64,000 nt of DNA from Rutstroemia sp. NJR-2017a BVV2 (lineage: Eukaryota; Ascomycota; Leotiomycetes; Helotiales; Rutstroemiaceae): positions 1 to 64,000 of the forward strand of contig NJPS01000029.1 in assembly GCA_002946415.1 (NCBI GenBank), written 5' to 3'. Under the pieces are notes generated by a model. That model was not told the DNA's origin. It was given only the letters and a program-made list of their open reading frames with translations, and ran no database searches. Numbering within the stretch: the stretch's first letter is position 1; every line of letters starts with the position of its first letter. Positions 20,043 through 34,460 of this stretch are shown piece after piece. A program made the position numbers and the translations under genes.

Positions 20043-22320
20043 TAGACTCCGAAGTAAAGGAGGTACTAGTTAAAGTATATAATAGTATAGATAAGATCGA
20101 GTACTATTATATTTCTCTTTAATAAGTATACGAGATCTTAAGTAAAAAGCTATAAAATAAACAAATCTCCCAAGATAATATATTACAAATAATTGTTAAA
20201 GTAATCAATAATATAGTAGATCTGGATAGATTAATATCTATTTTCTTAGTCTTCAGTACTTATCCCTAGCTCAATCATTAATCAATTCTATTATTATCTA
20301 TATATATATAAACTGATATAGTTGAAAAGATAATAATAGAAGTATATAAGTATAATACTTAATAATAAGTAAAAGATACTTTAGAAACTAGAAATAGATT
20401 AAGAATATCAAAGCTAATCAATCTTCTTCTATAATCAGATATATATATATACCGAGAAAAGGGTGGATAAACTAGATTATATAAGCTTATCGGTATAGAA
20501 GAAAAAAATGAGATTATATAGATACTAGTAAATCCAATCTATTTTAGAACGATATCTATTAAACTCTTCTATTTAGAAAAGTTTCCAGAATACCAAATTG
20601 AAACCGAACTTTCTCTCGTTTAATATAGCTATAAAAAAGATAGTATAATAACTTTCTAGAAACTAATCCTATAAGTTATTATCCTATTCCAATATATAGA
20701 AGTATTCTTGATAAAGAAGGAACAAAGTGATTATAATTTAATATAGTAACTATATATATAAGATATTATTACTATAATAGAAGTATTCTTCAAGCTCTCT
20801 TAATAGATAGAAATTGATAACTTAATTATTTATAGTATCTTCGAAATAGTATAGTATAATCCAACTATATATAAAGGATATATCTTCAATACTAGATTAG
20901 TCAACAAAGTGAAGAGCAAAATAATATCAACTTTATATAAGAAAAGTAGACTTATAGTATAAAGATATAATAACTAAAATAAAGAAAGTATTTTTATATA
21001 AATATTTATAATATAGAGATCAAGCTAATATCTACTAGAAATATTAGTTTCTATATTCTAAATACAAAAGATAAAAATAAGTATATATAATATTATATAA
21101 ATATATCTATAATCGACTACCGAACTAGCTTATACAATTATTATTAGGTTACTAAAGTAGATCGAATACTAGTATTCTAAAGGAATAATAATAATTATCT
21201 ACAAACTCCTATATAGTATAATAGAAGTAAATATATATTAGTAGATTATATATTATATATACTATTGTAAGAAACTCGATATAGAAATATCTTTATATAA
21301 TCTATACTTCTTAATCATTATTATATAGAATATATTTATAGTAGTTGTTCTATAAACCAATAATATATTTATCTTAGGAAATAAAATATTTTATAATAAA
21401 GAAGTATAAGAATTAAAAAGAGTTAGTTTTCTTGTAAAACTAGTAGAAGTATTTATATCTACAAACTTCTTAATCTTTAATAGATATTATCTAATTCAAG
21501 AAGATAATAAGCTATTAATTATATAGAAAGGATAAAGCCAGAAGATCAAGATAGTTAAGTTAGTATTTAAGTAATATATAAATAACTACTACAAATAATA
21601 TACTAGAGATATTTATCTCTCAAATATATATTAGCTAGAAACTAGTTTCGATCTTTCAGTTATAACTTAATATTAGGAATCTATAAATAACAATATATAA
21701 GTATTTAATAAATATTTCCAATAGCAAATAGATAACCTAGAAAAAGGATTATACTATATATCTCTGAATCTAAACTATACTAAGCTCTTTATATATATTG
21801 ATAACTTATTTGCTAACAATAAGGACTTTAGCTTATAAATAGAATTCGTTATTTTTATAGTAACTAAAGAATATATAACCGAAGTATTTAAAATAAGAAG
21901 CAATTTTGTATATTGAAGTAGTATTAAAAATAAATATATTATCAAAAGTATTTTTACTTCCGAGATCTATATAATAATTACTAGTATCGATATAGTTATT
22001 ATTATAAATCAAATATTTGGTATAATCTTAAAACAACTATATCTACTAGTACTACTAACTATAATATATACCAATTTGTATAACTTATATAACTACTTAG
22101 TTAAGTTTAGGATAACTAAAGAGAAATATTTAATAATCGATATTATGATATTACAATAATTATATAAATAGTAAAAGCTAGCTGAAATATAATAGATTAA
22201 AGAAAATAATAATCTAGCTAATACTATAATAAAAGCAATTCCAAATAAAGTATTCGAGAAAATATTAAATGATAACAAACTTATTATATATATAGAAAAA
22301 TAGATAGTTCGAAAAAAAAA
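20043..22320 (+). mobile_element. Ty1/copia pol remnant (reverse transcriptase, RNase H), RIP-killed
   Basis: A discontinuous plus-strand frame interrupted by TAG/TAA codons that mostly sit where Gln or Trp would be. Reading through them gives the copia-type order: a reverse-transcriptase stretch at about 20880-21480 (TELAYTIIIRL near 21122, FILGNKIF near 21370) and the C-terminal RNase H-like part at about 21798-22310 (IDNLFANNKD, then TSEIYI and a LVKFRITKEK block). Fungal copia elements have matching blocks in this order. The N-terminal gag and integrase were not identified. Non-functional. Confidence 0.7.
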
Positions 22321-22926
22321 ATAATATTAAAGAAAGAAGATTTCTTATATTTTTCTTTATTTCCTTGAATTCACTTATTTTTAGTTAGGATAATACTAGA
22401 GATTTTAAAGTTTAAGTTTTTGTTTCTATAGTAATATTATATAAAATCGATATTTTTAAGAATATCCTTGGAGATAGATATAAATAATAAAGGATATATA
22501 AAAAGGAAAAATAAAATTTTAAAAATCGATACTCAATATATACTAAATATAAACTTAAAAAGAATATATAAAGAGCTTCTTAGTTTCATAATAACAATAA
22601 CTATTATTTCAATAATTTTGAATATAATTGGTTATAGGCAAAATAGGAAAATAGAAGAAATCAAATATAAACTTATAGTTAAAACCTATTTACCTAAGTA
22701 ATATATTATATATATATATAATATATATAAATCGAAAAAGAAAAAGTTACTAATATCGGAATATCGATACTTCGGCTAAATAATAATTATATAAGTTATT
22801 ATATTTCAGATATAAAGTATATTCTATCAAAATAACTATATATATTTTAGGTTGCTATATATCTATCTATATATCTATATATACCGAAACTGGAATACTA
22901 GAGAGTATTAAAAGGAACTTCGGAAT
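22321..22926. other. RIP tract between the copia remnant and the LTR copy
   Basis: Probably the 3' untranslated region and the first part of the LTR that ends at 23124. A short open frame (22468-22701, plus) has a biased I/K/Y composition and no recognisable domain; I treat it as chance. Confidence 0.4.
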
Positions 22927-23124
22927 ATATTTATTATATACTATAAATAAGCTATTATATAGCTAGTTAGTTATAGAAGAATAAGATGATTTTATCTATT
23001 GATATAAACTAGCTATTATATACTTAATCTAGTATCTCGAGTAAATATCAGTATAAGTTTATATAACTTTATTAGATCTTTCTCTCTTTAAATATATTAC
23101 TTTTATTAAAAGATCTAACTAATA
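22927..23124. mobile_element. RIP-mutated copy of the LTR-like sequence at 1-198
   Basis: Aligned base for base with 1-198, without gaps in my reading; all differences seen are transitions and nearly all go C to T or G to A. The end AACTAATA corresponds to AACCAACA. It lies downstream of the copia pol, so it is a candidate 3' LTR of that element. Confidence 0.75.
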
Positions 23125-25250
23125 ATTATATCTATATTATAAAATCTCTGAGATAGAGCTAAGAACAACAGAACTAGATTATATATATAAAAAAGGAATT
23201 ATATTTAAGTTTATCAATAGGATTACTAATTGTAAATAGTATATTTTATAATTGTTATATATATCAGTAATCAAAATAATATTCGAATCTATAATAGAGT
23301 TAATTCTTAATACTCTCTTAATACTATAGTAGAATAATAACTTTGTTTAGAAAAAGAAATATAAATCGATATCAAAATAAGATAAGAATATTGGATTTTA
23401 GATATAAATAAATATTATAATAAGGAATAGTAGATTTCTAAAAAAAGGAGTTATTTACTATATATTACTAGATATAGGTTTTAGAATAGAGTTATTATAA
23501 AATAATTATAATAATCTAATAATAAAATATTATAGGTTTTCTAGAACTTTGGAGTTATTATTCAAAAAATACTTTTGGTTCGATATAAGAATGGATATAA
23601 AATAATATATTAATAGTTATATAATATATCAGAGAACGAAAATCAAAAGATATTTACTTTATAATAAGTTAAGTTCCTTTTCTCTTTTGATTAGATTATA
23701 GTAAAAGATTATAATAAACTTTATTATAAGGTTGTTATTAAGCAAACTAAATAGTTATATTTATAATTCGATTCTAGTAATTGTTGATAGATTTATAAAA
23801 ATAATATAATATATCTCTATAATTAAGATAATTGATATTCTTATACTAATAGAGATTTTTGTATAGAAGATTTTTAAAGACTTTAATATATTAGTAAATA
23901 TTACTACTGATTAGGGAATCTAGTTTATATCCAACTTCTAATTTATATTCTATTTTCTTTTATCTATTTGTTATAGATTTAATATAGTATTTCGACTTTA
24001 AACTAATAGATAAATAGAATATTAGAACTAGATACTTGAATATTATCTCTACTATTATTATATATATAACTAAAATAACTAGTTAATAAAGCTTATACTT
24101 ATAAAGTTTATATATAATAACTCTCAATATTCTTCTATAAATATATTTCTATTTATTACTCTTTATAGCTTTGTTTTATATATTCAGAATATTGAAGATA
24201 ATATTTCTAAAAAGGAGATATCTTATATCAAAAAAAGGATTAAGATATTTACCAGAAAGTATATTTTGTTAGTAATCTATTTCTGTTTAATATAAGAATA
24301 CTAGAAGAAGTTTTATAACTCGAAATATAAGTAATAACAATTTCAAGTTAGTAATCAGATTATAATCAAGTTCTATAATATTAAGTAATTTAGATCAAAT
24401 ATAAAATTAGTAGATAAATATTTAGATCTATTTATAATTCTTGAATATATTGGTAACTATAGTTAAATATATTATATATAATTACTATCTTATTTCCGAA
24501 TCTATAATATTTTTTATATTTCTTTATTAAAATTATAAATAAACCAGAAAGAAGAAATAGTTGAACTATTACTAATATAAGTAGAAGATCAATTAGAGTA
24601 AGAAGTTAAATCAATTCAAAACTATTATAATAAGAAAAGAAGAAGATAATATTTAGTATAATAGAGAGATTATATTCTAACAGAAAATATATAAAAACTA
24701 GAAACAAATTTGTTATAGATATAAGAAGCTATTTAGGAATATTTGAAATTACTAATATAATAAAATCAAATTATAATATATATAAGTATAAAATAGAAAT
24801 GAAAAACTATATATTCAAATTCAAATTTTAAAAACAAAAACCAAAACTAATAAGAAGATCCTTTTCCTTCTTAATATCTTTATATTAACTAACTAGTATC
24901 TATAAGAAAAGAAAAACTATTTAAAATCCTAAAGCTATAATTAATTTCTTCTATTGCTAGAAATATAACTATTACTATATTGATTATAAAGAATATTATC
25001 TTTCTATATATTGTTAGAATTAATTTCCTTATTATTATAAATAATAAAAGGGAAATAATTCTAGATAAAAATATATAAGATTAATAGAATACAAATAGAA
25101 GTAAGATATAAATAAAACTTATATTATAATATATAATATCCAAAATATTATTCAAAATATTAGAGATCTAGTTCAATATCTTCAATCTAGTAATTATAAT
25201 ATTTTATAATATCTTCAATTTGATATTATCTCTTTGATTCTTTTTCGAAA
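23125..25250 (+). mobile_element. Ty3/gypsy integrase remnant, RIP-killed
   Basis: Reading through stops gives an integrase core: ILVIVDRFIK at about 23772-23801, NITTD.GI.F at about 23907-23936 (both dots are TAG where Gln is expected), and a helical tail with YNNSQYSS. Downstream, to about 24730, is a basic linker and a weak chromodomain-like end. The upstream RT part is missing, cut off at the LTR copy ending at 23124, so this element was probably interrupted by that insertion. Non-functional. Confidence 0.6.
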
Positions 25251-26600
25251 ATATAAACTTAATTTAACTAGTATAGTGAAATTAGGTAGATTTGAGATAG
25301 TAAATTATAAATCTATCTTTAGATTTATTTTCTAGTATAGTAGTATATTAGTTAGTTAGAGATATCAACTTATTAACTTCAATATGAAATTATAATGGAA
25401 TCTAACTTGATTAATAAAGTATAATCGAAGAATAAGATTTATTTATAAGATAATACTTGGTTTTCTACTAAAAACAGTAGATATAATAAATAGCTTCTAG
25501 TTTAAGAATATAATAGATAGTTAGATTGGTTATAAACTATTTGGATTAGTAAAGATAATAAAGATATATTAGCTTTATATTACTAGATAAGTAAGAGGCA
25601 ATCTCGGGATCTATATAAATAAATATTATAATAGTAAATAAGAAATTCAAGAAGAAATAATATAAATAATATAGATATAATATAAATATAGTAGAGAAAT
25701 AAGAAAGATAAAGATAAAGATAAAGAAGATAATAGTGATATTATAAAGAAAAAAGATTGAGTAAATAGAAAATAAAATCTTTATAGAACTATAGAAAGTT
25801 TAAAGAGAATATAATAATAACTTAGATCGAGATTAATCGAAATCAAATAAAACAAACTATATATAGAATCAGATAAATTATATAATAGAAATAGATAGAT
25901 CGGTATTATTTATAAACAAAACTATTTATTTAGTACTTATATTAATATAATTCTAATAGAATCAGGTTATAGATAAATTAAATAGATTGAATTCGGTAAC
26001 GATATCGATATTTTATATTTACTATTTCAGTATCTAATATACTAAAAAGGTATATTATAGATTGCTAGTATTATTTCACGATAGTAATTTGGAAAGTTAT
26101 AAAAAGTTACTTTAGTTAAAGAAAATAATAATAACAACAAAATAATAGTAGAAGATTATTAGATATAATATATTAGAGGAAGTTTCATTATTCAATTTAG
26201 CAAATATAATTTTAAAGTTATAATTAAGCTATATATAGATAGTATCAATTATCTATTTAAAGAAAGAAGAAATTAAAAGTCCAAATATTTATATAGTGGG
26301 AATATATATATAAAGTATAGTAAGATTATAATAAAGCTAACTTAGAGAGAAAAGTAATATTAGGAATATAAAAAAGGAATTCGAGAATCCAGATATTGAT
26401 TACTTATATAAAAGGGATAGTAAAGATTGATTAAATAAGAAATAGAATCTTATCTTAAGGAATCTCAATATAAAAAATAACAAAAAAAAAAGAAGATCAG
26501 TAATAATTAGTTTGTTTTCAACTAAAGTTTTATATTTGAATTCCGACAATATTACTATTATATTATAATACTTTTATAATTCCTTATTAGTAAACTCTAA
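25251..26600. other. unassigned RIP tract
   Basis: Diffuse plus-strand coding-like texture (less extreme composition, scattered TAG codons) with a K/E-rich stretch near 25690-25760. I see no domain I can name. It may be the gag of a retroelement. Confidence 0.35.
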
Positions 26601-26609
26601 TAATTCGTT

Positions 26610-27471
26610 ATTATTCTGAATACTATTATCCGATATTTGTAAGATTAGTATTAAATCAATTATAAAAAGTATAAGTAAATAGAAAAATATATCAAAGGAT
26701 TTCTATTTATATATAATTATATATTTATTAAATTACCTTAAAAGAATTCAGCTTTATAATCTATTATTCTGGTTATAGATAGATTCCAATATTATAAATA
26801 TATATTCAAAAACTAGAATTGAAAGAAAATTAAGTAATATAGAAATAAAAAATATAAGAAGAAATAGATAACTAATTAAGATTTATTTCAAATAGTAAAA
26901 TTATAATTATAGTTCAATAAAAAGAAAATCTGATATTAAGTAATAAATAAAGTTAAAAAGTAGTAATAAATCTATCGAATCTAATATTATTTCTTTGGAA
27001 TTATATTATAATTCTATTTTTTTTGGATAAGAAATTTAAGATATAATTTATCTATAAATGAAATAGAATTATATTATAGTTTTATTAACTTTAACTATTA
27101 AAGTTAGTATTTTATTTATAAATTGTTGATTAGATAATTATATAACTTATATATTCCGAATCTCTAATCCAATATAAATATTATAATATAGATTATAGAT
27201 AGTTTATCCTAGAATTGAATATTGTTATATTTTTGATAAAGTTATATATCTAAATATAAAAGTATTATTGATATAGAATATATATATATAGTTTATCTTT
27301 AATTTATCTTTTAGTAAAGTAAGGTATTTTATTAAATTAACTTTACTAAATTAACTTTACTATATTATTTATCTATATATAATTATTATTATATATCTAT
27401 TCTATTTTTATAATTATCTATTAAATATATTTCTATTTAATATATTATTATTCTATCTATTTCAATATTAT
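26610..27471. repeat. two-block repeat (A then B), other copy permuted at 49830-50705
   Basis: Block A (about 26610-26990) matches about 50330-50705, and block B (about 27010-27471) matches about 49830-50195. Landmarks include CTATTTATATATAATTAT in A and ATATTCCGAATC.CTAA in B. The order is A-B here and B-A in the other copy. The gypsy element at 27472-34439 is inserted at the end of block B; homology to the other copy resumes briefly after it at 34440-34460. Confidence 0.55.
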
Positions 27472-28021
27472 TGTTATAATATATCTAAATAGGAGTTTAA
27501 GGATTTTAGACTTAGAAAATAGCTAACTACTGATCGGTAGGGTCAAATTATTATATAGAGATTATATAATAAAGTAGAGTCTAGATATCTATATCTATAA
27601 TACAGAGATAGAGAAAAGGTATCTATAATTATCGATATACCTTTGTGAGGAATAGTACTATAGGAATAAAGTATCTAGGAATGAATAGATACTAGAGTAA
27701 TCAATAATATCTTTAGTAGAACCTTAGATAGGGATTACCTAATATTCTAGTAGTTCTAGTAGTTCTAGTATTACTAGGATCGGTAGGACTAATAAGATAG
27801 TAAAGAACAAAGATTTATATAACTAGATAGTTTTCCTTAGTATATAGAGCTTTGTACTTAATAACAATTACTACTTATTTACTTATTATTATAATTATAA
27901 TCGATTCTCTATATAACTATTATCAATAATAAATCTATAATAGTACTATCAGTTATTATAATCTCTAATACTCGAGACTCTAACTATTTCTATATAATTC
28001 AGAAGATAAGTATTTATAATA
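27472..28021 (+). repeat. 5' LTR of the gypsy chromovirus
   Basis: 550 bp, starting TGTTATAATA. It includes a 3-fold CTAGTAGTT repeat near 27754 and pairs with 33890-34439. Confidence 0.8.
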
Positions 28022-31000
28022 TTTTAAATACCTTTATTGCTTTATATACCGAATCGATATAGTTCTAAACAATACTATAATAGCTAGGCTTATAAACTAA
28101 TTACTAGCTTTATTATCTATTATAAATATAACTATATCTCTACTAGACTGTAATAGCGATATTACTATAGTTTATAGTAACGCCAATAACGAGGAAAACA
28201 ATAGTAATAATAATAAACTAAAGGAATTTAGATTTCAGGAAACCTTGAAGATTATATTACTAGATAAGTATAGTAGTAATAGAAAGAAATTGGAAATCTT
28301 TCTTTTATAGTTAGAAATATATTTCAGGTTTAATACTAATAAGTTCGATATCCGAGATACTAAGAGTTTCTAGACTATTTCTTATCTAAGAAATAAAGTA
28401 GCTAAATAGATTAAATCTTTTCTATCCAACTATTTCGAGAATAACCGCAATCTAGTTATAATGATAGTAACTACTATAGTTATATTTGTAAGTTATAAAG
28501 GATTTTGTAAAGAGATCAAGTAAGTATTTGGGGATATCGATATTATAAGAACTATAAAATAACGATTCTTTAACTTATAACAAATCGGATCTATAATCAA
28601 TTATATAATGGAATTCCAAAAATATAGAAATCAAACTAATTAGAGAATAGTAATATTATTTAGTTATTATATAAAAGAACTAAAGAGAAATATCAAACTT
28701 GAACTATTTTGGAAAGATCCAATTAATAATATAAATAATCTGATCGAAGAAACTATTTATATCGATAATAGGGATTACAAGTTTCAAAGGAAAATATATT
28801 TTAGTAATACAAACTAGTACTTTTAATAATATTGATAGAACGAGAAAAGATTAAGGTTTTCTAAAAAATAATATATTAGAGAAGAGACTTATAATAACTT
28901 TATATAATTAGATATAATAAGCTCAAAAAATAATCTTTTCTAGAATAAATGAAACTACTAACAAAAATAGAAACTTTGTTTCGAATATAGATTTCTAGAA
29001 TACTAAGCAAAAAACTGCTAAAAGAAATCTCAAAAGATAAAATCTAAATAAACTAACTAGAAAGAAAAGAAATAGTTTAAATCTATAATAGAATAAGATA
29101 GTAGCTAGGTTATACTTAGATACCAATTAAGTATAATAAATAGTTATCAAATTATTTAAGAAATGGATTATATATAACTGATATAGATTATCTATTATAA
29201 AGATTTTTATCTAATTTACAAAATAGATAAGAAAAGAATAGACTAGTATCTAAAAAAGCCTAGTAATAAGAAAACTACTACTTAAGATAAACCTCCAAAA
29301 TAGAGAAAGATATAGTTTCTAGAAAAAATCAGTTATTATAGAATCAGATCTTGGAGATAAAAGGAATTTGTAGGTTTACTAGATAATAATGGATTCTAGA
29401 ATAATATTCGAAATATCCGAGATCAACCAATTGTAAGTTGCTATTATAAACTAGAATTTAAGATTAGCTTTATTAAGGTATAGTGAGAGATTTGAACTTA
29501 TAAAGGATTTAGAGAGTTCTAGTAATATAATCTACTAAGTAATAAAGAGATTTAGAAGATTATTTATTAATATAGTTATAAGAATTAGCGAAATATACTA
29601 TTATAGAAATTAACTCAATTACAAAAGATAATATTATAGATCTTCAGATATAAAGTATCTACTAAATATATCGATATTCTTATTAGACGAATCCTCAGAA
29701 TAAAGACTAGAACAAACCTAAGTATAATTTAGAAAGATATAATCAATATCTAGAAAAGATTCTTTAGTTTCATAAAAAATAGCGAACTTAAAGTTGTAAA
29801 CCAAAACTAGAAAAGAATTAATTAGGAATAACTTACCGAAGATATAAGTAGAAAGCTAGCTAGAGAGTTTAAAACTATTTTAGGATCGAGATAGATTCTT
29901 TACAAAATATATATAAATAAGTATTTGCTTTAAGCAATAATAGATTTGGAAGCAATAAAGAATTTTATAATACTAGAAGTTATAATATCAATAAAATTGC
30001 AAATTCTCGAGAAACTAGTTCTATATAGACTTCACCTTGCTAATAGATAATTAGCTAAAGAAGATAGATTGATTTAGTATAAAATATAAGAATTTGAGAT
30101 ATAGCTAAGATAGTATTCTAAGTAGATAAAAATAGATTTGGTTCTACTAGGAGAATACCAATTAATTTTGAGAATACTATAGCTAAAGAGTTATAATCTA
30201 TATATTAATTGAGTTATAATAACTATATAATATAATAAATACAAATATAAGACGAAGTTTGTATAGAGTCTTATAAAACTAATATCTAGTTAGGAGCTAA
30301 AAATAATATATTTACCAAGGTTGGATACTTTAGCTTAGGATCCTCTACTAAAGGATATATCAATATAATATTAGAAATATATCGAGATCTTCAAGGAAAG
30401 ATCTTATAAAGATACTTTATCAAAGTACCAGTTTTGGGATTATGAAATAAAATTGGAAGAAGAAAAGGAATTACTATTTTTACTAATTATATTATTATTA
30501 GAAAAGAAGTTCAAAATACTTCAAGAATATATTATAGAAAATTTAGTAAAAGAATTTATTAGAGAATCCTATTTATCTATAGATATACTAATCTTCTTTA
30601 TATCTAAATCCTATAATACAAAATTAAGATTAGTTATCGACTATCGAAAACTAAATACTATTATTATTAAAGACCGATATATATTACTATTAACTAGTAA
30701 GTTATAAGATCGAATCGGGAAAACTAAATATTTCACCAAATTGGATCAGTATATAGAATTTAATCTAATCCGAATCAAGGAAGAAGATAAGTAGAAAATA
30801 ATATTTTATATATAATATAAATACTACAAATATCAAGTTATATCCTTCGGGCTTACTAATATATCTGCAATATATATATATTTGATTAATAACTTATTAA
30901 GAAAATATCTCAACAACTATTATATAATATATTTAGATAATATCTTGATCTTTATTGAGATCCTTAAAGAATATATTAAGATTATATAGAAAATATTATA

Positions 31001-33889
31001 AGTTCTGATAGATATAGATATTTTATTTAAACTTTCGAAATATGAATTCTATATTACTAAAACTAAGTTCTTAGACTATATTGTTAGGATTTATAGATTC
31101 GAAATAAATCTAGGAAAAATAAAAGAAGTTTTGGAGTAGATATAACTTATTATAGTTAAAGAAATATAATTATTTTTGGGATTTGCAAATTTCTATAAAC
31201 GATTTATTAAAGATTATTCGAAAATCGTAATACTACTTATAAAGCTAACTAAGAAGGATTATAAATACAAATAGAGTAATATAATACAAAAAGTATTTGA
31301 GATCCTTAAACAAGCTTTTATATAGATATCAGTTCTTATTATCTTCGATCTAGAACTACTGATCACTATTGAGATAGATATATTAGATTATATATTAAAT
31401 ATAGTTCTTAGCTAGCTAGATAAGGATAAGAAGCTATAACCGATAGTATATTATTCAAGAAAGCTTTAGCCGATCAAGTTGAACTACGAAATTTACAATA
31501 AAGAGTTTCTAGTAATTATCGATATTTTCAGAAAATAGAAAGTTTATTTTGAAGAATCTAAATATATAGTTTAGGTTTACTTAGATTATAAGAATTTGAT
31601 ATACTTTATAACAACCAAAGTTCTAAATAGATAATAGGTATAATAGATAGAAATACTAGCTATATACGATTTCAAGATATTATATATTAAAGGAAACGAA
31701 AATACTAAAACTGATATATTTAGTAGGAAACCGGAATATCTAGAGAATAAAATATATAAATCGTATACTATATTTCGCTAGGATAGAGATTTGTTAGTAT
31801 TCAACTTAGCCTAATTAGTTATAATAATATCACTTTGTAATAACTACTTGGAGAAACAAATATAAAGATATTATAGAAATAATTCTATTGCGAAGTAAGT
31901 ATTAAAACAACTAGATAAAGGATTTATAATTAAAGACAAAATTATATACTTCTATAAGAAGATATATATCCTTTCGACTTTAATAAAACAATTTACTTAA
32001 GAATAATATAAACTTCTAGTTTACAGATATCAAGGAATTATCAAGATATTTATAAAGATCAAAGCAAATTTGTATTTCCTATAAATAAGGAAGATAATTA
32101 AGGAAATTATCAGAAACTATAATACTTATATATAGAATAAGACTTTACGATATATTCTATATAGCTAACTCAAAACTCCAGATATATCTACTTAGCTATA
32201 GAGATCTATTATATAAAACTTTATAGTTAAACTATTATCTTTAAAAGATCTAATAATAGAAGTAATATATAATTCTATCCTAGTTATAGTAGATCAATTA
32301 ACAAAGTTTGGATATATAATTCTATATAAAGAGAATAATATAGTTAAGGATTTAGTCTATATATTTCTAAGAATAGTAACTAGTATATATAAGGTATTTA
32401 TCGAAATTATCTCGAACTAAGATAAGTTCTTTATCTCGAAATTCTGATAAATATTTATAGCTTTACTAGGAATTAAGAGAAAGCTCTTGATAGTATTCTA
32501 TCTATAAATAGATAATTAGATAGAATAGTTGAACTAAACTATAGAATAATACTTAAGATATTATATTAATTATAAATAAGATAATTAGGTAAAACTACTA
32601 CTGTTTATATAGTTTGCTTATAATACTATAGAGGTAGCTATTACAAATATAATATTGGTATATACTAATTTTGAATTCGAGCCAAAAATATATAATATAT
32701 AGTTACTAGATATAGCAAAATCAAATATAAGGATAACGAAAGTAAAGAATCTTAAGAACTTATATAAATAATTATTATTTGATATCAAGTTCATTATATA
32801 ATAAATAGTATATTACTATAACTAGAAGTATAATATAGAACTAATATTTAAGAAAAGAGATAAGGTTTATTTCTTTAAACAAAATATCAATATAAAAAGA
32901 CCAAGTAATAAACTGGATTACAAAAAATTAGGATTCTTCAAGATTAGCGAAGTAATTGAACTAGTTAACTACTATCTCGAATTACCAAAAATAATAAATA
33001 TATATTTAGTATTTCATATTTTATTTCTAGAACTAATACTACTAAGAATACTAAATATACTTTATATCGAAATTGAATTAGTTAACTTAAATATTAAATA
33101 CAAAGTTGAAGAGATACTAAATCAAAAATATATTAAAGAAAAGTTTTATTACTTGATCAAATAAAAAGGATATTTATATTCGGAAAATATATAGGAACTA
33201 ATCAAGAACCTGAACTATCTATAAGATTTAGAGAAATTCTATCTAAGGAATCCTTAGTTTCTAATTAGATAACTAACTTAGAATTATTTATCAGAAGAAA
33301 CTCGAAAATCGAAGAATCGATTTTGGAAAAACTAGATATTTAAGAAGTTTATTCGATTTATTCAATCTATTTCTTTTCTAGTTTCTCTTTCTCCTCAAAC
33401 TCCTTTAGTATATCAATTGTATATAGATCATATTATAATATTTTTCTAGCTTTTTCTTTCAGAACCTTTTACTATTTCTTTAAATATATACAATATATAA
33501 AAGTTTCTTGTTTTTATTAAGTAGTTGTTTCTTTTTTAATTTCGAATTAAGCTTTTTCCTAATAAATACTTTTCTACAAAGATACCGAATTACTATATAT
33601 ATTATAAGAAGACTTCTCGGTATTTTTTGTATATTCTCTATATTGGTTAGAATTAGAAAGAATACGATATTCGAGATTCTTTGATATATAACGAAAATAC
33701 TTTATAAGTATTATTTTTTCTTTCTTTTTAAAACGAAGATATATATTATAACAACTTTTTGTAGATTTGGAAATATACTTAGATATAATAAAGAAAAGAA
33801 GGAAAACAAGATATTTATTATAAATCTAAGTAGGTATTCTGTACTATTATAATAAGTATCGAGATAATACTAGATTAGAAAAAGAATAG

Positions 33890-34439
33890 TATTACAATAT
33901 ATCTAAATAGGAGTTTGAGAACTTTAGATTTAGAAAACAGTTAACTATTGATTAGTAAGGTCGAACTATTATATAGAGATTATATAATAAAGTAGAGTTT
34001 AGATATTTATATCTATAATACAGAGATAGAGAAAAAGTATTTACAATTATTAATATATTTTTATAAAGAATAGTATTACAGAAATAAGATATCTAGGAAT
34101 AGATAGATACTAGAGTAATTAATAGTACCTTTAGTAGAACCTTAAGTAGAGATTATCTAATATCCTAGTAGTCCTAGTAGTCCTAGCACTACTAGGACTA
34201 GTAGGACTAATAAGATAGTAAAGAACAAAAGTCTATATAACTAGATAGTTTTCTTTAGTATATAGAGCTTTATACTTAATAATAATTACTACTTGTTTAT
34301 CTATTATTATAATTACGATTGATTCTCTATATAACTGTTATTAATAATAAATCTATAATAGTACTATCAGTTATCGCGACCTCTAGTACTCGAGATCCTA
34401 ACCACTTCTATATAACTCAGAAGACAAATATTCGTAACA
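33890..34439 (+). repeat. 3' LTR of the gypsy chromovirus
   Basis: 550 bp. It starts TATTACAATA (the G of TG apparently mutated to A) and ends TTCGTAACA. It keeps slightly more C/G than the 5' LTR in places, such as TCCTAGTAGTCCTAG near 34165. Confidence 0.8.
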
Positions 34440-34460
34440 ATTATATATTTTATAATTATC

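Larger units (their letters stand above)
27472..34439 (+). mobile_element. complete Ty3/gypsy chromovirus with both LTRs, RIP-killed
   Basis: The LTRs are 27472-28021 and 33890-34439, each 550 bp and colinear. Flanks are ATTAT at 27467-27471 and 34440-34444, a likely target-site duplication. Between them, with TAG/TAA interruptions: gag-like 28190-29400; reverse transcriptase LRLVIDYRKLN (30631), SFGLTN (30843), YLDNILIF (30930); RNase H to about 31750; integrase VIVDQLTKFGY (about 32281); and a C-terminal chromodomain (KVEEILNQKYI, KQKGYLYSENIQEP) at about 33091-33240. The order RT-RH-IN defines gypsy, and the chromodomain defines a chromovirus. The total of 6968 bp is normal for the group. 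Many frame-breaking TAGs mark RIP. Non-functional. Confidence 0.85.
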
